5,788 bases of DNA from Geminicoccaceae bacterium (GTDB lineage Bacteria; Pseudomonadota; Alphaproteobacteria; Geminicoccales; Geminicoccaceae): NCBI GenBank assembly GCA_020446285.1, contig JAGREZ010000125.1, positions 2,076 to 7,863 on the forward strand, written 5' to 3'. Below are positions 1 through 5,741 of this stretch, piece after piece. The notes beneath the pieces are model-generated. The model searched no databases, had not been told where the DNA came from, and was given only the letters and a program-made list of their open reading frames with translations. Each line of letters begins with the position of its first letter. Position 1 is the first letter of the stretch. A program made the translations under genes and the position numbers.

Positions 1-863
1 TCGTGGCTGCGCATCCAGTTGACGTTGCCGCGCATGGTGTTGATCTCGCCATTGTGCGCGAGCGTGCGGAACGGCTGGGCGAGACGCCATGACGGCCAGG
101 TGTTGGTGGAATAGCGCTGGTGGAAGACGGCGAAGCTCGATTCGAAGCGTTCGTCCTTGAGATCGGGATAGAAGACGGCGAGTTGTTCGGCGAGGAACAG
201 GCCCTTGTAGATGATCGAACGGCAGGACAGCGAACAGATGTAGAATTCGGTGATGTTTTCCCTGAGGGCCTGCTTTTCGATCCGCCGGCGGATGACGTAG
301 AGATCGCGCTCGAACCGGTTGTCGTCACGCCCCTCGGGATTGCCGATGATGATCTGTTCGATCTCCGGGCGCGTCGTCTGCGCCTTTTCGCCGATCACGG
401 TGGTATTGACCGGAACCTGACGCCAGCCGCGAATCGAATAGCCGAAGCTCAGGATCTCGCTCTCGACCAGGGTCCGGCAGGCTTCCTGCTGCTGGAAGCT
501 GGTGCGCGGCAGGAACACCATGCCGACGGCGATCCGGTGCAGCGCGTCGCGCGCGCCCTTGATCTGCTCCTTGAAGAAATCCTGGGGAATCTGGATGTGG
601 ATGCCGGCACCGTCGCCGGTCTTGCCGTCGGCATCGACCGCACCCCGGTGCCAGACCGCCTTGAGCGCGTCGATCCCGGCCACCACGACCTCGCGGCGCG
701 GCTTGCCGTCGATGGCGACCACACAGCCGACGCCGCAGGCATCGCGAACCTGCAACGCATCCTCCATGCCCAGTGCCGCGAGCCTGTCGCTCTCGCGCCG
801 GTAGCATTCGATGAACTCGGCCGGCGTTTCGGCCGCTTTGACGTCTCGGGCGATCCTGGCCAT
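1..863 (-). CDS. gltB: Glutamate synthase (NADPH) large subunit, N-terminal part (runs off left edge)
   Basis: This is the glutamine amidotransferase end of GOGAT, which with GltD makes two glutamates from glutamine and 2-oxoglutarate in the cytoplasm. Only 287 codons are present; family members are about 1,500 residues. After a propeptide-like stretch of 42 residues comes DACGVG, with Cys43 as the expected N-terminal nucleophile once the propeptide is removed (class II Ntn amidotransferase). Further landmarks are WHRGAVDADGKTGDGAG at about 71-87, FYICSLSCRSIIYKG at about 207-221, HQRYSTNT at about 248-255 and AHNGEINT at about 269-276. These give the conserved Arg and the Asn-Gly pair of the glutaminase site. 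The ATG at 863 is chosen because a perfect AGGAGG lies 6 bases upstream, overlapping the gltD stop. A small oddity is Cys47 (CGVGC), where relatives usually carry an aromatic residue. Family identity is essentially certain; the FMN and Fe-S parts lie outside the window. Confidence 0.97.
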   Translation of the reverse strand, partial: MARIARDVKAAETPAEFIECYRRESDRLAALGMEDALQVRDACGVGCVVAIDGKPRREVVVAGIDALKAVWHRGAVDADGKTGDGAGIHIQIPQDFFKEQIKGARDALHRIAVGMVFLPRTSFQQQEACRTLVESEILSFGYSIRGWRQVPVNTTVIGEKAQTTRPEIEQIIIGNPEGRDDNRFERDLYVIRRRIEKQALRENITEFYICSLSCRSIIYKGLFLAEQLAVFYPDLKDERFESSFAVFHQRYSTNTWPSWRLAQPFRTLAHNGEINTMRGNVNWMRSH

Positions 864-869
864 GGTCGG

Positions 870-875
870 CCTCCT
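870..875 (-). promoter_or_regulatory. Shine-Dalgarno of gltB overlapping the gltD stop
   Basis: Read on the minus strand the junction is TGAGGAGG, then six bases, then the gltB ATG. The last A of the gltD TGA is the first base of a perfect AGGAGG with a 6-nt spacer. A ribosome ending gltD therefore stops directly on the gltB ribosome binding site. This supports both the gltB start at 863 and coupled translation of the two subunits. Confidence 0.85.
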
Positions 876-2335
876 CAGGAGGCGAGCGCCAGGGAGGAGT
901 CTCCCCCGGCGGCCGCGCGGTTCTGCAGATAGTGATGGATGGATGTCGCCGCATCGCGGCCGTCGCGCACGCCCCAGACGACGAGCGATGCGCCGCGCAC
1001 GATGTCGCCGGCGGCGAACACGCCATCGAGGCTGGTCATCATGCTGTTCCAGTCGACGGTCACGGTTCCCCAGCGCGTGACCTTGAGCGCCGGCTCGCCG
1101 AACATCGCCGGCACATCCTCGGGATCGAAGCCGAGCGCCTCGATGACCAGATCCGCGTCGATGTCATGCGCGGATCCCTCGACCGGCTCCGGGCGCTGGC
1201 GACCGGTAGCATCGGGCGTACCGAGGCGCATGCGGACCGCGCGAACCGCCCTGACGGCGCTATCGCCGAGAAATGCCTCGGGGGCGGTGAGCCAGACGAA
1301 TTCGACGCCTTCCTCCTCGGCGTTCTGCACCTCGCGCATCGAACCGGGCATGTTCTCCCGGTCGCGCCGGTAGAGACAGCGAACCGAGCTTGCACCCTGA
1401 CGAATGGCGGTGCGGACACAGTCCATGGCCGTGTCGCCGCCGCCGATCACGACCACCCGCCGCCCCTTCGCGTCGAGACGGCCGCTTTCGAGCGCCTCGA
1501 CCCGGTCGCCCAGATCCCGGCGGTTCTCGGCGGTGAGATAGTCGAGCGCCGGCACGATGCCCTCGAGTGCCACATTCAGTCCGCCGAGCTCGCGCGCCCT
1601 GTACACGCCGGTGGCGATCAGCAGCGCATCGTGCTTCTCGCGCAGATCGGCGAAGGTCGGCCCGTCCGCCCCGCCGATATCGGCGCCGAGAACGAATTCG
1701 ACACCGCCTTCGGTGAGGAGCCGCTGACGCCGCTCGACGACCGGCTTTTCCAGCTTGAAACCGGGAATACCGTAGATCAGGAGACCGCCCGCCCGGTCGT
1801 ACCGGTCATAGACGGTGACGCGGTAGCCCTGCCGGCGCAGCTGCTCGGCGGCGGCAAGGCCGGCCGGACCGGCGCCGATGACGCCGACGGACGCATCGAG
1901 CTGTCGTGCGGGAGTGGGCGGCTTCACCCAGCCCCGGTCGAACGCCGTTTCGGTGATGTATTTCTCGACGGCACCGATGGTGACCGTCCTGTGGCCCGAC
2001 TGTTCGAGCACGCAATTGCCCTCGCACAGCCGGTCCTGCGGACAGATGCGGCCGCAGATCTCCGGCATGTTGTTGGTCGCGGAGGAGAGTTCATAGGCTT
2101 CCTCGAGACGGCCCTCGGCGGTGAGCTTCAGCCAGTCGGGGATATTGTTGTGCAGCGGACAATGGACCTGACAGAAGGGAACGCCGCACTGCTCGCAACG
2201 GGACGCCTGATCGCCGGCGGCATCCGCCTCGAAGCGGGCATAGATCTCGTCGAAATCCTGCTTGCGGAGCTCCGCCTCGCGCTTGGCCGGCATCGCATGG
2301 CCGAGGCTGACGAACTGCATCATCTTGCGGGCCAT
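875..2335 (-). CDS. gltD: Glutamate synthase (NADPH) small (beta) subunit
   Basis: The 486-residue flavoprotein takes electrons from NADPH through FAD and passes them to the large subunit of glutamate synthase. Length fits the family (about 480). An N-terminal cysteine-rich ferredoxin-like domain has C47, C50, C55 and C59, then C94, C98, C104 and C108, which are candidate ligands for two [4Fe-4S] clusters. The FAD Rossmann motif GAGPAG is at 154-159, followed by GGLLIYGIPGFKLEK at 183-197. The NADPH-binding motif is VVVIGGGDTAMDC at 294-306. The C-terminal FAD motif GVFAAGDIVRGASLVVW is at 438-454. The frame stays open upstream to 2593, but I chose the ATG at 2335 because MARKMMQFV is the normal family N-terminus and GGAGG lies 7 bases upstream. 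It is the first gene of a gltD-gltB operon, the reverse of the E. coli gltBD order. Its promoter is probably the one at 2465-2493. Nothing in it looks broken. Confidence 0.98.
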   Translation of the reverse strand: MARKMMQFVSLGHAMPAKREAELRKQDFDEIYARFEADAAGDQASRCEQCGVPFCQVHCPLHNNIPDWLKLTAEGRLEEAYELSSATNNMPEICGRICPQDRLCEGNCVLEQSGHRTVTIGAVEKYITETAFDRGWVKPPTPARQLDASVGVIGAGPAGLAAAEQLRRQGYRVTVYDRYDRAGGLLIYGIPGFKLEKPVVERRQRLLTEGGVEFVLGADIGGADGPTFADLREKHDALLIATGVYRARELGGLNVALEGIVPALDYLTAENRRDLGDRVEALESGRLDAKGRRVVVIGGGDTAMDCVRTAIRQGASSVRCLYRRDRENMPGSMREVQNAEEEGVEFVWLTAPEAFLGDSAVRAVRAVRMRLGTPDATGRQRPEPVEGSAHDIDADLVIEALGFDPEDVPAMFGEPALKVTRWGTVTVDWNSMMTSLDGVFAAGDIVRGASLVVWGVRDGRDAATSIHHYLQNRAAAGGDSSLALAS

Positions 2336-2341
2336 CTCGAG

Positions 2342-2350
2342 CCCTCCCTC
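2342..2350 (-). promoter_or_regulatory. Purine-rich ribosome binding site of gltD
   Basis: On the minus strand GAGGGAGGG precedes the gltD ATG, with the GGAGG core 7 bases from the start. It decides between the ATG at 2335 and the longer open frame that continues upstream without homology to the family. Confidence 0.75.
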
Positions 2351-2392
2351 AATATTGACTGCGTTGGCTGTCTGGCACCCCGCCCGGACGAA

Positions 2393-2406
2393 TGCCCGGC
2401 CGGGCA
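2393..2406 (-). repeat. 14-bp perfect palindrome in the gltD leader
   Basis: TGCCCGGCCGGGCA is a perfect palindrome. In RNA it would fold as a 5-bp GC stem (TGCCC/GGGCA) with a GGCC tetraloop. It lies about 58 bases upstream of the gltD start, inside the predicted leader. No T-run follows on either strand, so it is not an intrinsic terminator by itself. It could be an RNA structure, a DNA-binding site or a chance event in GC-rich DNA. Confidence 0.4.
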
Positions 2407-2409
2407 GCG

Positions 2410-2436
2410 CCGGATGGCGGGTTCTCCTGCATCCGG
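2410..2436 (-). repeat. 7-bp inverted repeat (possible hairpin) in the gltD leader
   Basis: The arms CCGGATG (2410-2416) and CATCCGG (2430-2436) are exact reverse complements with a 13-base loop. The element sits just promoter-side of the 14-bp palindrome, so the predicted leader would carry two consecutive GC-rich stems before the gltD ribosome binding site. There is no U-tract, so a simple Rho-independent attenuator is not supported. Any function is inference. Confidence 0.4.
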
Positions 2437-2464
2437 GCGTGGCGACACACCCGCGAGCGGTCAT

Positions 2465-2493
2465 CTTATAGACAGTGACGGTGCGGGCGTAAA
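2465..2493 (-). promoter_or_regulatory. Predicted sigma-70 promoter of gltD-gltB
   Basis: Read on the minus strand, TTTACG (2493-2488) matches the -35 consensus TTGACA at 4 of 6 bases. After a spacer of exactly 17 bases, TATAAG (2470-2465) matches TATAAT at 5 of 6. The predicted transcription start is near 2458, giving a leader of about 120 nt before gltD. It is the best promoter-like pair seen in the intergenic region, and its position relative to the repeat at 2513-2531 fits an activator-controlled promoter. It is a pattern match only. Confidence 0.55.
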
Positions 2494-2512
2494 GCGTGCA
2501 GATGAATGATTG

Positions 2513-2531
2513 ATACCATAATGGAACTATC
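2513..2531. promoter_or_regulatory. Candidate regulator site, proximal copy of a 19-bp repeat
   Basis: The sequence ATACCATAATGGAACTATC agrees at 16 of 19 positions with a second copy at 2597-2615. It contains the inverted repeat CCAT-A-ATGG and satisfies the LysR-type T-N11-A spacing (T2514 to A2526). The centre of that motif lies about 62 bases upstream of the predicted gltD transcription start, the usual place for a LysR-type recognition site. The type of regulator is inferred; no regulator gene lies in the window. Confidence 0.5.
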
Positions 2532-2546
2532 TTTGCAGACATCTTG

Positions 2547-2570
2547 CGGAAACCGAACTGCCGGAAACCG
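2547..2570. repeat. Two tandem CGGAAACCG motifs, 15-bp period
   Basis: CGGAAACCG occurs at 2547-2555 and again at 2562-2570, separated by six bases. Each copy is itself a small inverted repeat (CGG-AAA-CCG). The pair lies between the two 19-bp repeats in the same control region. It could be a further protein-binding element or chance; a 15-bp period does not put the copies on the same face of the helix. Confidence 0.35.
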
Positions 2571-2596
2571 CGCCCGTCCCGGATGGCCGGCATTCA

Positions 2597-2615
2597 ATAC
2601 CATATCGGTACTATC
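2597..2615. promoter_or_regulatory. Candidate regulator site, distal copy of the 19-bp repeat
   Basis: ATACCATATCGGTACTATC is the second copy, 84 bp from the first, equal to eight turns of B-DNA. It holds the inverted repeat TACC-N5-GGTA and comes close to the LysR-type form ATAC-N7-GTAT (here ATAC-N7-GTAC). It lies about 150 bp upstream of the predicted gltD transcription start and 115 bp upstream of the uppP start codon, so it could serve either gene. Confidence 0.5.
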
Positions 2616-2730
2616 GAAATCACACCTTGCTCTCTACCATCGCGCAAGTTAGGTGGACACTGACGCAATTGGCCGTGGCGCCGCCCGGTCGATACCCGGA
2701 CCTGCTGACAATCACGGACACCGCACGATC

Positions 2731-3558
2731 ATGGATCAAGCCCTGCTGCTCGGCGCTCTCCTGCTCGGCCTCATCGAGGGCCTGACGGAGTTCATTCCCG
2801 TTTCCTCCACCGGTCACCTGATCCTGATCGTCAACATCATCGGGTTCGAGGGACCGCCGGGCAAGGTCTTCGAGATCGTCATCCAGCTCGGCGCCATCCT
2901 CGCCGTCTGCTGGGTCTATCGCGAGAGACTGCTCAACGTCGCCTTCAGCCTCTTCTCCGATCCGAAGAGCTTCGCCTTCGCGCGCAACATCGTCCTCGCC
3001 TTCCTGCCGGCCGCCGTTCTCGGCGTCATGTTTCACAGCTTCATCAAGTCCGTGCTGTTCGATCCGTGGGTGGTGTCGGTCGCACTGATCGTCGGCGGCA
3101 TTCTCATCATCATCATCGAGCGCAGCCGGCTCGAGGCGAAGCCGATCACCATCGAGACCATGTCGCCGCTGCTGGCGATCAAGGTCGGTTTCTGTCAGGC
3201 GCTGGCCATGATCCCCGGCGTCTCGCGTTCCGGTGCCACGATCATGGGCGGACTCCTGCTCGGCCTCGAACGCCGGGTCGCAACGGAATTCTCGTTCTTC
3301 CTCGCCATTCCCACCATGCTCGGCGCGACGGTCTACGATCTCTACAAGAACAGGGACGTGCTGAGCTTCGATGATGTCGGCGTGATCGCGCTCGGCTTCA
3401 TCACCGCCTTTCTCGCCGCACTGCTCGTCGTCCGCACGGTGATCGCCTTCATCAGCAGACACGGCTTCGTTCCGTTCGCCTGGTACCGCATCGCACTCGG
3501 CGCGCTGATGCTGGTCCTGCTCACGCTCTGGGGAACGACGGGGCCGCTGGCCGGCTGA
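2731..3558 (+). CDS. uppP: Undecaprenyl-diphosphate phosphatase (UppP/BacA)
   Basis: This polytopic inner-membrane enzyme removes a phosphate from undecaprenyl diphosphate, recycling the lipid carrier for peptidoglycan and other surface glycans. Overproduction of the family gives bacitracin resistance. At 275 residues it has normal length. Both family signatures are present: GLIEGLTEFIPVSSTGH at residues 13-29 (E16, E20, S26, H29) and IPGVSRSGATIMGG at 161-174, with the catalytic-loop Arg166. Hydrophobic membrane segments occupy much of the rest, for example about 84-100, 113-130, 215-240 and 250-268. I chose the ATG at 2731 because MDQALLLGALLLGLIEG is the usual N-terminus. The frame opens earlier at a GTG (2653), but the extra 26 residues are hydrophilic and unlike the family. 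No strong Shine-Dalgarno precedes 2731, so initiation may be weak. It diverges from gltD and converges with the next gene 12 bases beyond its stop. Confidence 0.97.
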   Translation: MDQALLLGALLLGLIEGLTEFIPVSSTGHLILIVNIIGFEGPPGKVFEIVIQLGAILAVCWVYRERLLNVAFSLFSDPKSFAFARNIVLAFLPAAVLGVMFHSFIKSVLFDPWVVSVALIVGGILIIIIERSRLEAKPITIETMSPLLAIKVGFCQALAMIPGVSRSGATIMGGLLLGLERRVATEFSFFLAIPTMLGATVYDLYKNRDVLSFDDVGVIALGFITAFLAALLVVRTVIAFISRHGFVPFAWYRIALGALMLVLLTLWGTTGPLAG

Positions 3559-3570
3559 TCCCCGCAGCAC

Positions 3571-4626
3571 TCAATCGACACGGATTTCGCTGTTCATCGG
3601 CTCGATTCTGACCGCGCCGAACTCGACCTGACTGCGGAAGGCGACAAGAGCGACGCCATAGGCCAGCGGCGGCAGCGGCGCACCCATCTCGTCGATGGCC
3701 TCGCTCCAGACCTCCGGCTCCGGCTCGTCGGCCGGCCACCATTTGCAGCGCTGGCGCCAGGCGAGGTGGCGGCCGTCGCCGTCCAGCACCGGCACGGTCT
3801 CGGTCAGCAGGCGATAGGTCCGGTCCGCTTCCAGCTCGATATTGCGATAGGTCGCGATGAACTGCGCGGATCCGTCGCCCTGCTTTTCGGAGAACGAACA
3901 GCCGAAACCGCCGGTCAGGTTGAAATACCAGAGCAGGCTGAAACGCCAGCCCGCCCGCGCCCGGCGGTCGTCCGGGTCCGGCTGCCCGCCCCACAGCGGA
4001 AACAGGCCGAAGCCCCAGCTGCGCCGGCCTTCCATCGGCTTGCGGAACACCAGATCGAGGCTCACCCGGCGGCCGCCCTCGAATGCGCCGCTGGCGGCGA
4101 TGATCCGGTCCCAGCCCTCATGACCCGGTACGGGGCGAACGCGATCCGGGTGGCCCGGCACATGCTCGAAAAAGCCGTCCTGAACATCGAGCTCCGCGAC
4201 ATCCGCCCAGTCCACGACAAGCGGCAGCGCCGGCGGCGCCGGATCGTAGTCGAAGGCGAAGGACCGGCTCTCCTTCACACCCAGCCAGCCATGGGCCTCC
4301 AGCTCGACCCGGTTGTGTCCCGCCACCAGCTCGTCGGCCAGCATCTCGAGGGTGAATTCGGGAAGCGTCACCCGCGGCGGCCGGGGCTCCAGCGGCCGCC
4401 ATTCGCCGTCACCGATGCGGTAGCGCAACGCCGTCGTGCCCATCCGCACCCGGCCGGTGACATGGGCGCCGAAAGCACCCGCGCGCGCCGAATAGGATGC
4501 CGGTGCATGGTCGACCGTGACCAGGGGAGCGGTCATATGATAGGCCAACGCCGACAGGAGTGTGACCAGCACGATCGCTGCCGCTCCCGAGGCCAGTCGG
4601 GGAATCCACCTTGAATAGCGTTTCAT
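3571..4626 (-). CDS. Membrane-anchored periplasmic protein, Ig-like plus ConA/LamG-like jelly-roll (unrecognised)
   Basis: I do not recognise a named family for this 351-residue protein. The N-terminus MKRYSRW is basic and is followed by a hydrophobic segment at about 12-29, so it is a signal anchor or uncleaved signal with the rest in the periplasm. Residues about 40-128 look like a beta-rich Ig-like module (RYRIGDGEWRPLEP, then HNRVELEAHG and FAFDYDPAPP). Residues about 136-345 resemble a concanavalin A/LamG-type jelly roll: WDRIIAASGAFEGGRRVSLD near 172-191, KWWPADEPEPEVW at 295-307, and the closing strand VEFGAVRIEPM. The KxWpxxxxEPxxW pattern is frequent in such carbohydrate-binding folds, but this assignment rests on pattern memory. 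I chose the ATG at 4626 because GGAAGC lies about 9 bases upstream; an in-frame ATG at 4644 would add six residues. It converges with uppP and is divergent from the sulfotransferase gene. Being a real gene is well supported; its function is unknown. Confidence 0.82.
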   Translation of the reverse strand: MKRYSRWIPRLASGAAAIVLVTLLSALAYHMTAPLVTVDHAPASYSARAGAFGAHVTGRVRMGTTALRYRIGDGEWRPLEPRPPRVTLPEFTLEMLADELVAGHNRVELEAHGWLGVKESRSFAFDYDPAPPALPLVVDWADVAELDVQDGFFEHVPGHPDRVRPVPGHEGWDRIIAASGAFEGGRRVSLDLVFRKPMEGRRSWGFGLFPLWGGQPDPDDRRARAGWRFSLLWYFNLTGGFGCSFSEKQGDGSAQFIATYRNIELEADRTYRLLTETVPVLDGDGRHLAWRQRCKWWPADEPEPEVWSEAIDEMGAPLPPLAYGVALVAFRSQVEFGAVRIEPMNSEIRVD

Positions 4627-4658
4627 CTGTTGCTGCTTCCACATCCGCGCCCGTCGCC

Positions 4659-4665
4659 GAGGAGG
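4659..4665 (+). promoter_or_regulatory. Shine-Dalgarno favouring the GTG start of the sulfotransferase gene
   Basis: GAGGAGG lies 11 bases upstream of an in-frame GTG at 4677. The spacing is slightly long but the match to the 16S tail is excellent. The alternative TTG start at 4611 has only a weak GGGGAA upstream. This site therefore favours the shorter protein, which begins directly before the PAPS-binding motif. Confidence 0.6.
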
Positions 4666-4676
4666 TTTTCGGCGAT

Positions 4677-5741
4677 GTGTCGCCCATCTTCGTCGTCGGT
4701 GCCCCGAGATCGGGAACCACCCTGCTCGAGCGCATGATCGATGCGCATCCGGCGATCTCCATTACCGATGAATTGTGCTTCTTCGACATCGTGCTGCAGA
4801 TCAGCGAGGAGGTTCCGGACCTGCGCGGCAGGGCGAATGTCGATGCGCTGATGAGCCGCTTGCCGCAAATGGACCATTTCCGCAACTGGAACGGCATCGA
4901 CACCGTCCTCGAGGAAGTCGGCGAGCGCCTCGTCAGCGATCCGAAGGCCAGCTACCAGAGGTTGTTCCTGCAACTGATGCAGGTCCATGCCGGGCAACAG
5001 GGCGCAAGGCGGTTCGGCGACAAGACCCCCTGGAACGTCCGTCACCTGCCGACCCTCCTGCGCTGGTTTCCCGATGCCCGGATCATCCATCTCGTCCGCG
5101 ATCCGCGCGCCAATGTCGCCTCGAAGATCGACCTGCCGCGTACCTCCGGCGATGTCCTCACCGCAACCGTCAAATGGCGCATGGACGTTGATGCCGGCGA
5201 CCGCTTCGAGACGTCGGGCGCGATCCCGGCGGAGCATTTCCTGACCGTCCGCTACGAGGATCTGGTGCAGGAGAGCGAACGGGTCGCCCGCCGGATCTGC
5301 GACACCATCGGCGAGGATTTCGCCCCGGAAATGCTCACCTTCCACCGGCGGCGCGATGTCATGTTCAAGGATCAGCCGTGGAAGGAAGGGGTTCTGCGTC
5401 CCATGAGCACCGGTTCGCTGGATGCCTGGCGGGAACGGTTGCCGCCCGTCCGCTCCATGCTGATCGAGCTGGTCGCCGGCAGCGCCATGCGCCGGCACGA
5501 TTACCGGGCGGATCCGCGCGGCCTGCGTCGCTGGCTCGCCGTTCCGGCCCAGCTCGTCCGCGAATTCGCGATGTGGCGACGGTTCAAGCGCGAGGAAAGA
5601 GAACGCCGCAAGGCCGAGCCGGAAACCCGCTTCGTCGCCGACAATCGCAGTTTCTACAAACTTGCACTCGAATCCCTCGGCCTCCGCCGCCCCCCACCTC
5701 CTCCCCCGCCATCCCGGTCCAACCCCCCGCCACAACAGTGA
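4677..5741 (+). CDS. PAPS-dependent sulfotransferase family protein
   Basis: A sulfotransferase that would move a sulfonate group from PAPS to an unknown acceptor. Numbered from the GTG at 4677 (354 residues), the 5'-phosphosulfate loop VGAPRSGTTLLE is at 7-18 and GDKTPWN at 114-120. The 3'-phosphate-binding strand IIHLVRDPRANVAS is at 136-149, YEDLV at 193-197, and SLDAWRERL at 247-255, where many relatives have an S-x-x-W-R/K motif. This set fits the Sulfotransfer_3 type. It is cytoplasmic, with no signal peptide or membrane segment. A TTG at 4611 would add 22 Ser/Ala/Val-rich residues and make the gene overlap the 5' end of the divergent gene. I prefer 4677 because of the GAGGAGG upstream and because relatives often start just before the PAPS loop. 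The end is odd: a basic helix-like stretch (about 300-312) and then a tail with seven consecutive prolines. The acceptor cannot be read from the sequence. Confidence 0.92.
   Translation: MSPIFVVGAPRSGTTLLERMIDAHPAISITDELCFFDIVLQISEEVPDLRGRANVDALMSRLPQMDHFRNWNGIDTVLEEVGERLVSDPKASYQRLFLQLMQVHAGQQGARRFGDKTPWNVRHLPTLLRWFPDARIIHLVRDPRANVASKIDLPRTSGDVLTATVKWRMDVDAGDRFETSGAIPAEHFLTVRYEDLVQESERVARRICDTIGEDFAPEMLTFHRRRDVMFKDQPWKEGVLRPMSTGSLDAWRERLPPVRSMLIELVAGSAMRRHDYRADPRGLRRWLAVPAQLVREFAMWRRFKREERERRKAEPETRFVADNRSFYKLALESLGLRRPPPPPPPSRSNPPPQQ

Larger units (their letters stand above)
2336..2730. other. Divergent control region between gltD and uppP
   Basis: These 395 bases hold no gene I can support. 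They contain the gltD leader and promoter, two leader hairpins, two 19-bp direct repeats and a short CGGAAACCG tandem pair, each listed separately. The stretch 2500-2620 is visibly more AT-rich than the flanking genes, as expected for a promoter region. The uppP side is less clear. The best sigma-70-like guess there is TTGGCC at 2669-2674, a 16-base gap and GATACC at 2691-2696, which is too poor a match to list as a promoter. I saw no sigma-54 site with both the -24 GG and -12 GC elements. Confidence 0.7.

Noticed and set aside
120..932. 270-codon plus-strand open frame antisense to gltB
   Set aside because: The opposite strand encodes an unmistakable GltB amidotransferase domain. The frame has no recognisable motif and is a GC-bias artefact.
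1171..1200. RPEPVEGS peptide in GltD, like the peptide encoded by dispersed palindromic repeats of some alphaproteobacteria
   Set aside because: The stretch falls in a variable loop without any length change in GltD, and no second copy or palindromic unit is seen in the window.
2373..2390. TGGCAC at 2373 as a sigma-54 -24 element
   Set aside because: No TTGC-like -12 element follows at the required spacing, and it would point toward uppP more than 330 bp away.
932..2509. 525-codon plus-strand open frame antisense to gltD
   Set aside because: It lies opposite a fully conserved gltD with all cofactor motifs. Its translation is rich in Asp, Arg, Gly and Ala without any family pattern, as expected of a shadow frame in GC-rich DNA.
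2653..2730. GTG-started extension of uppP by 26 residues
   Set aside because: The added residues are polar and unlike the UppP N-terminus, which normally begins just before the first hydrophobic segment, as at 2731.
2620..3570. 316-codon minus-strand open frame over uppP
   Set aside because: It is an antisense image of the membrane protein UppP: hydrophobic codons read backwards give a highly charged Glu/Asp/Arg protein. UppP signatures on the plus strand settle the matter.
3540..3570. GC-rich stretch between the convergent genes as a bidirectional terminator
   Set aside because: Only a broken G4/C4 pairing can be drawn and there is no T-tract on either strand.
4511..4541. TCGACC with TATGAT as a promoter for the sulfotransferase gene
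   Set aside because: The -10 is good (5 of 6) but the spacer would be 19 bases, and the pair lies inside the coding part of the divergent gene; too weak to list.
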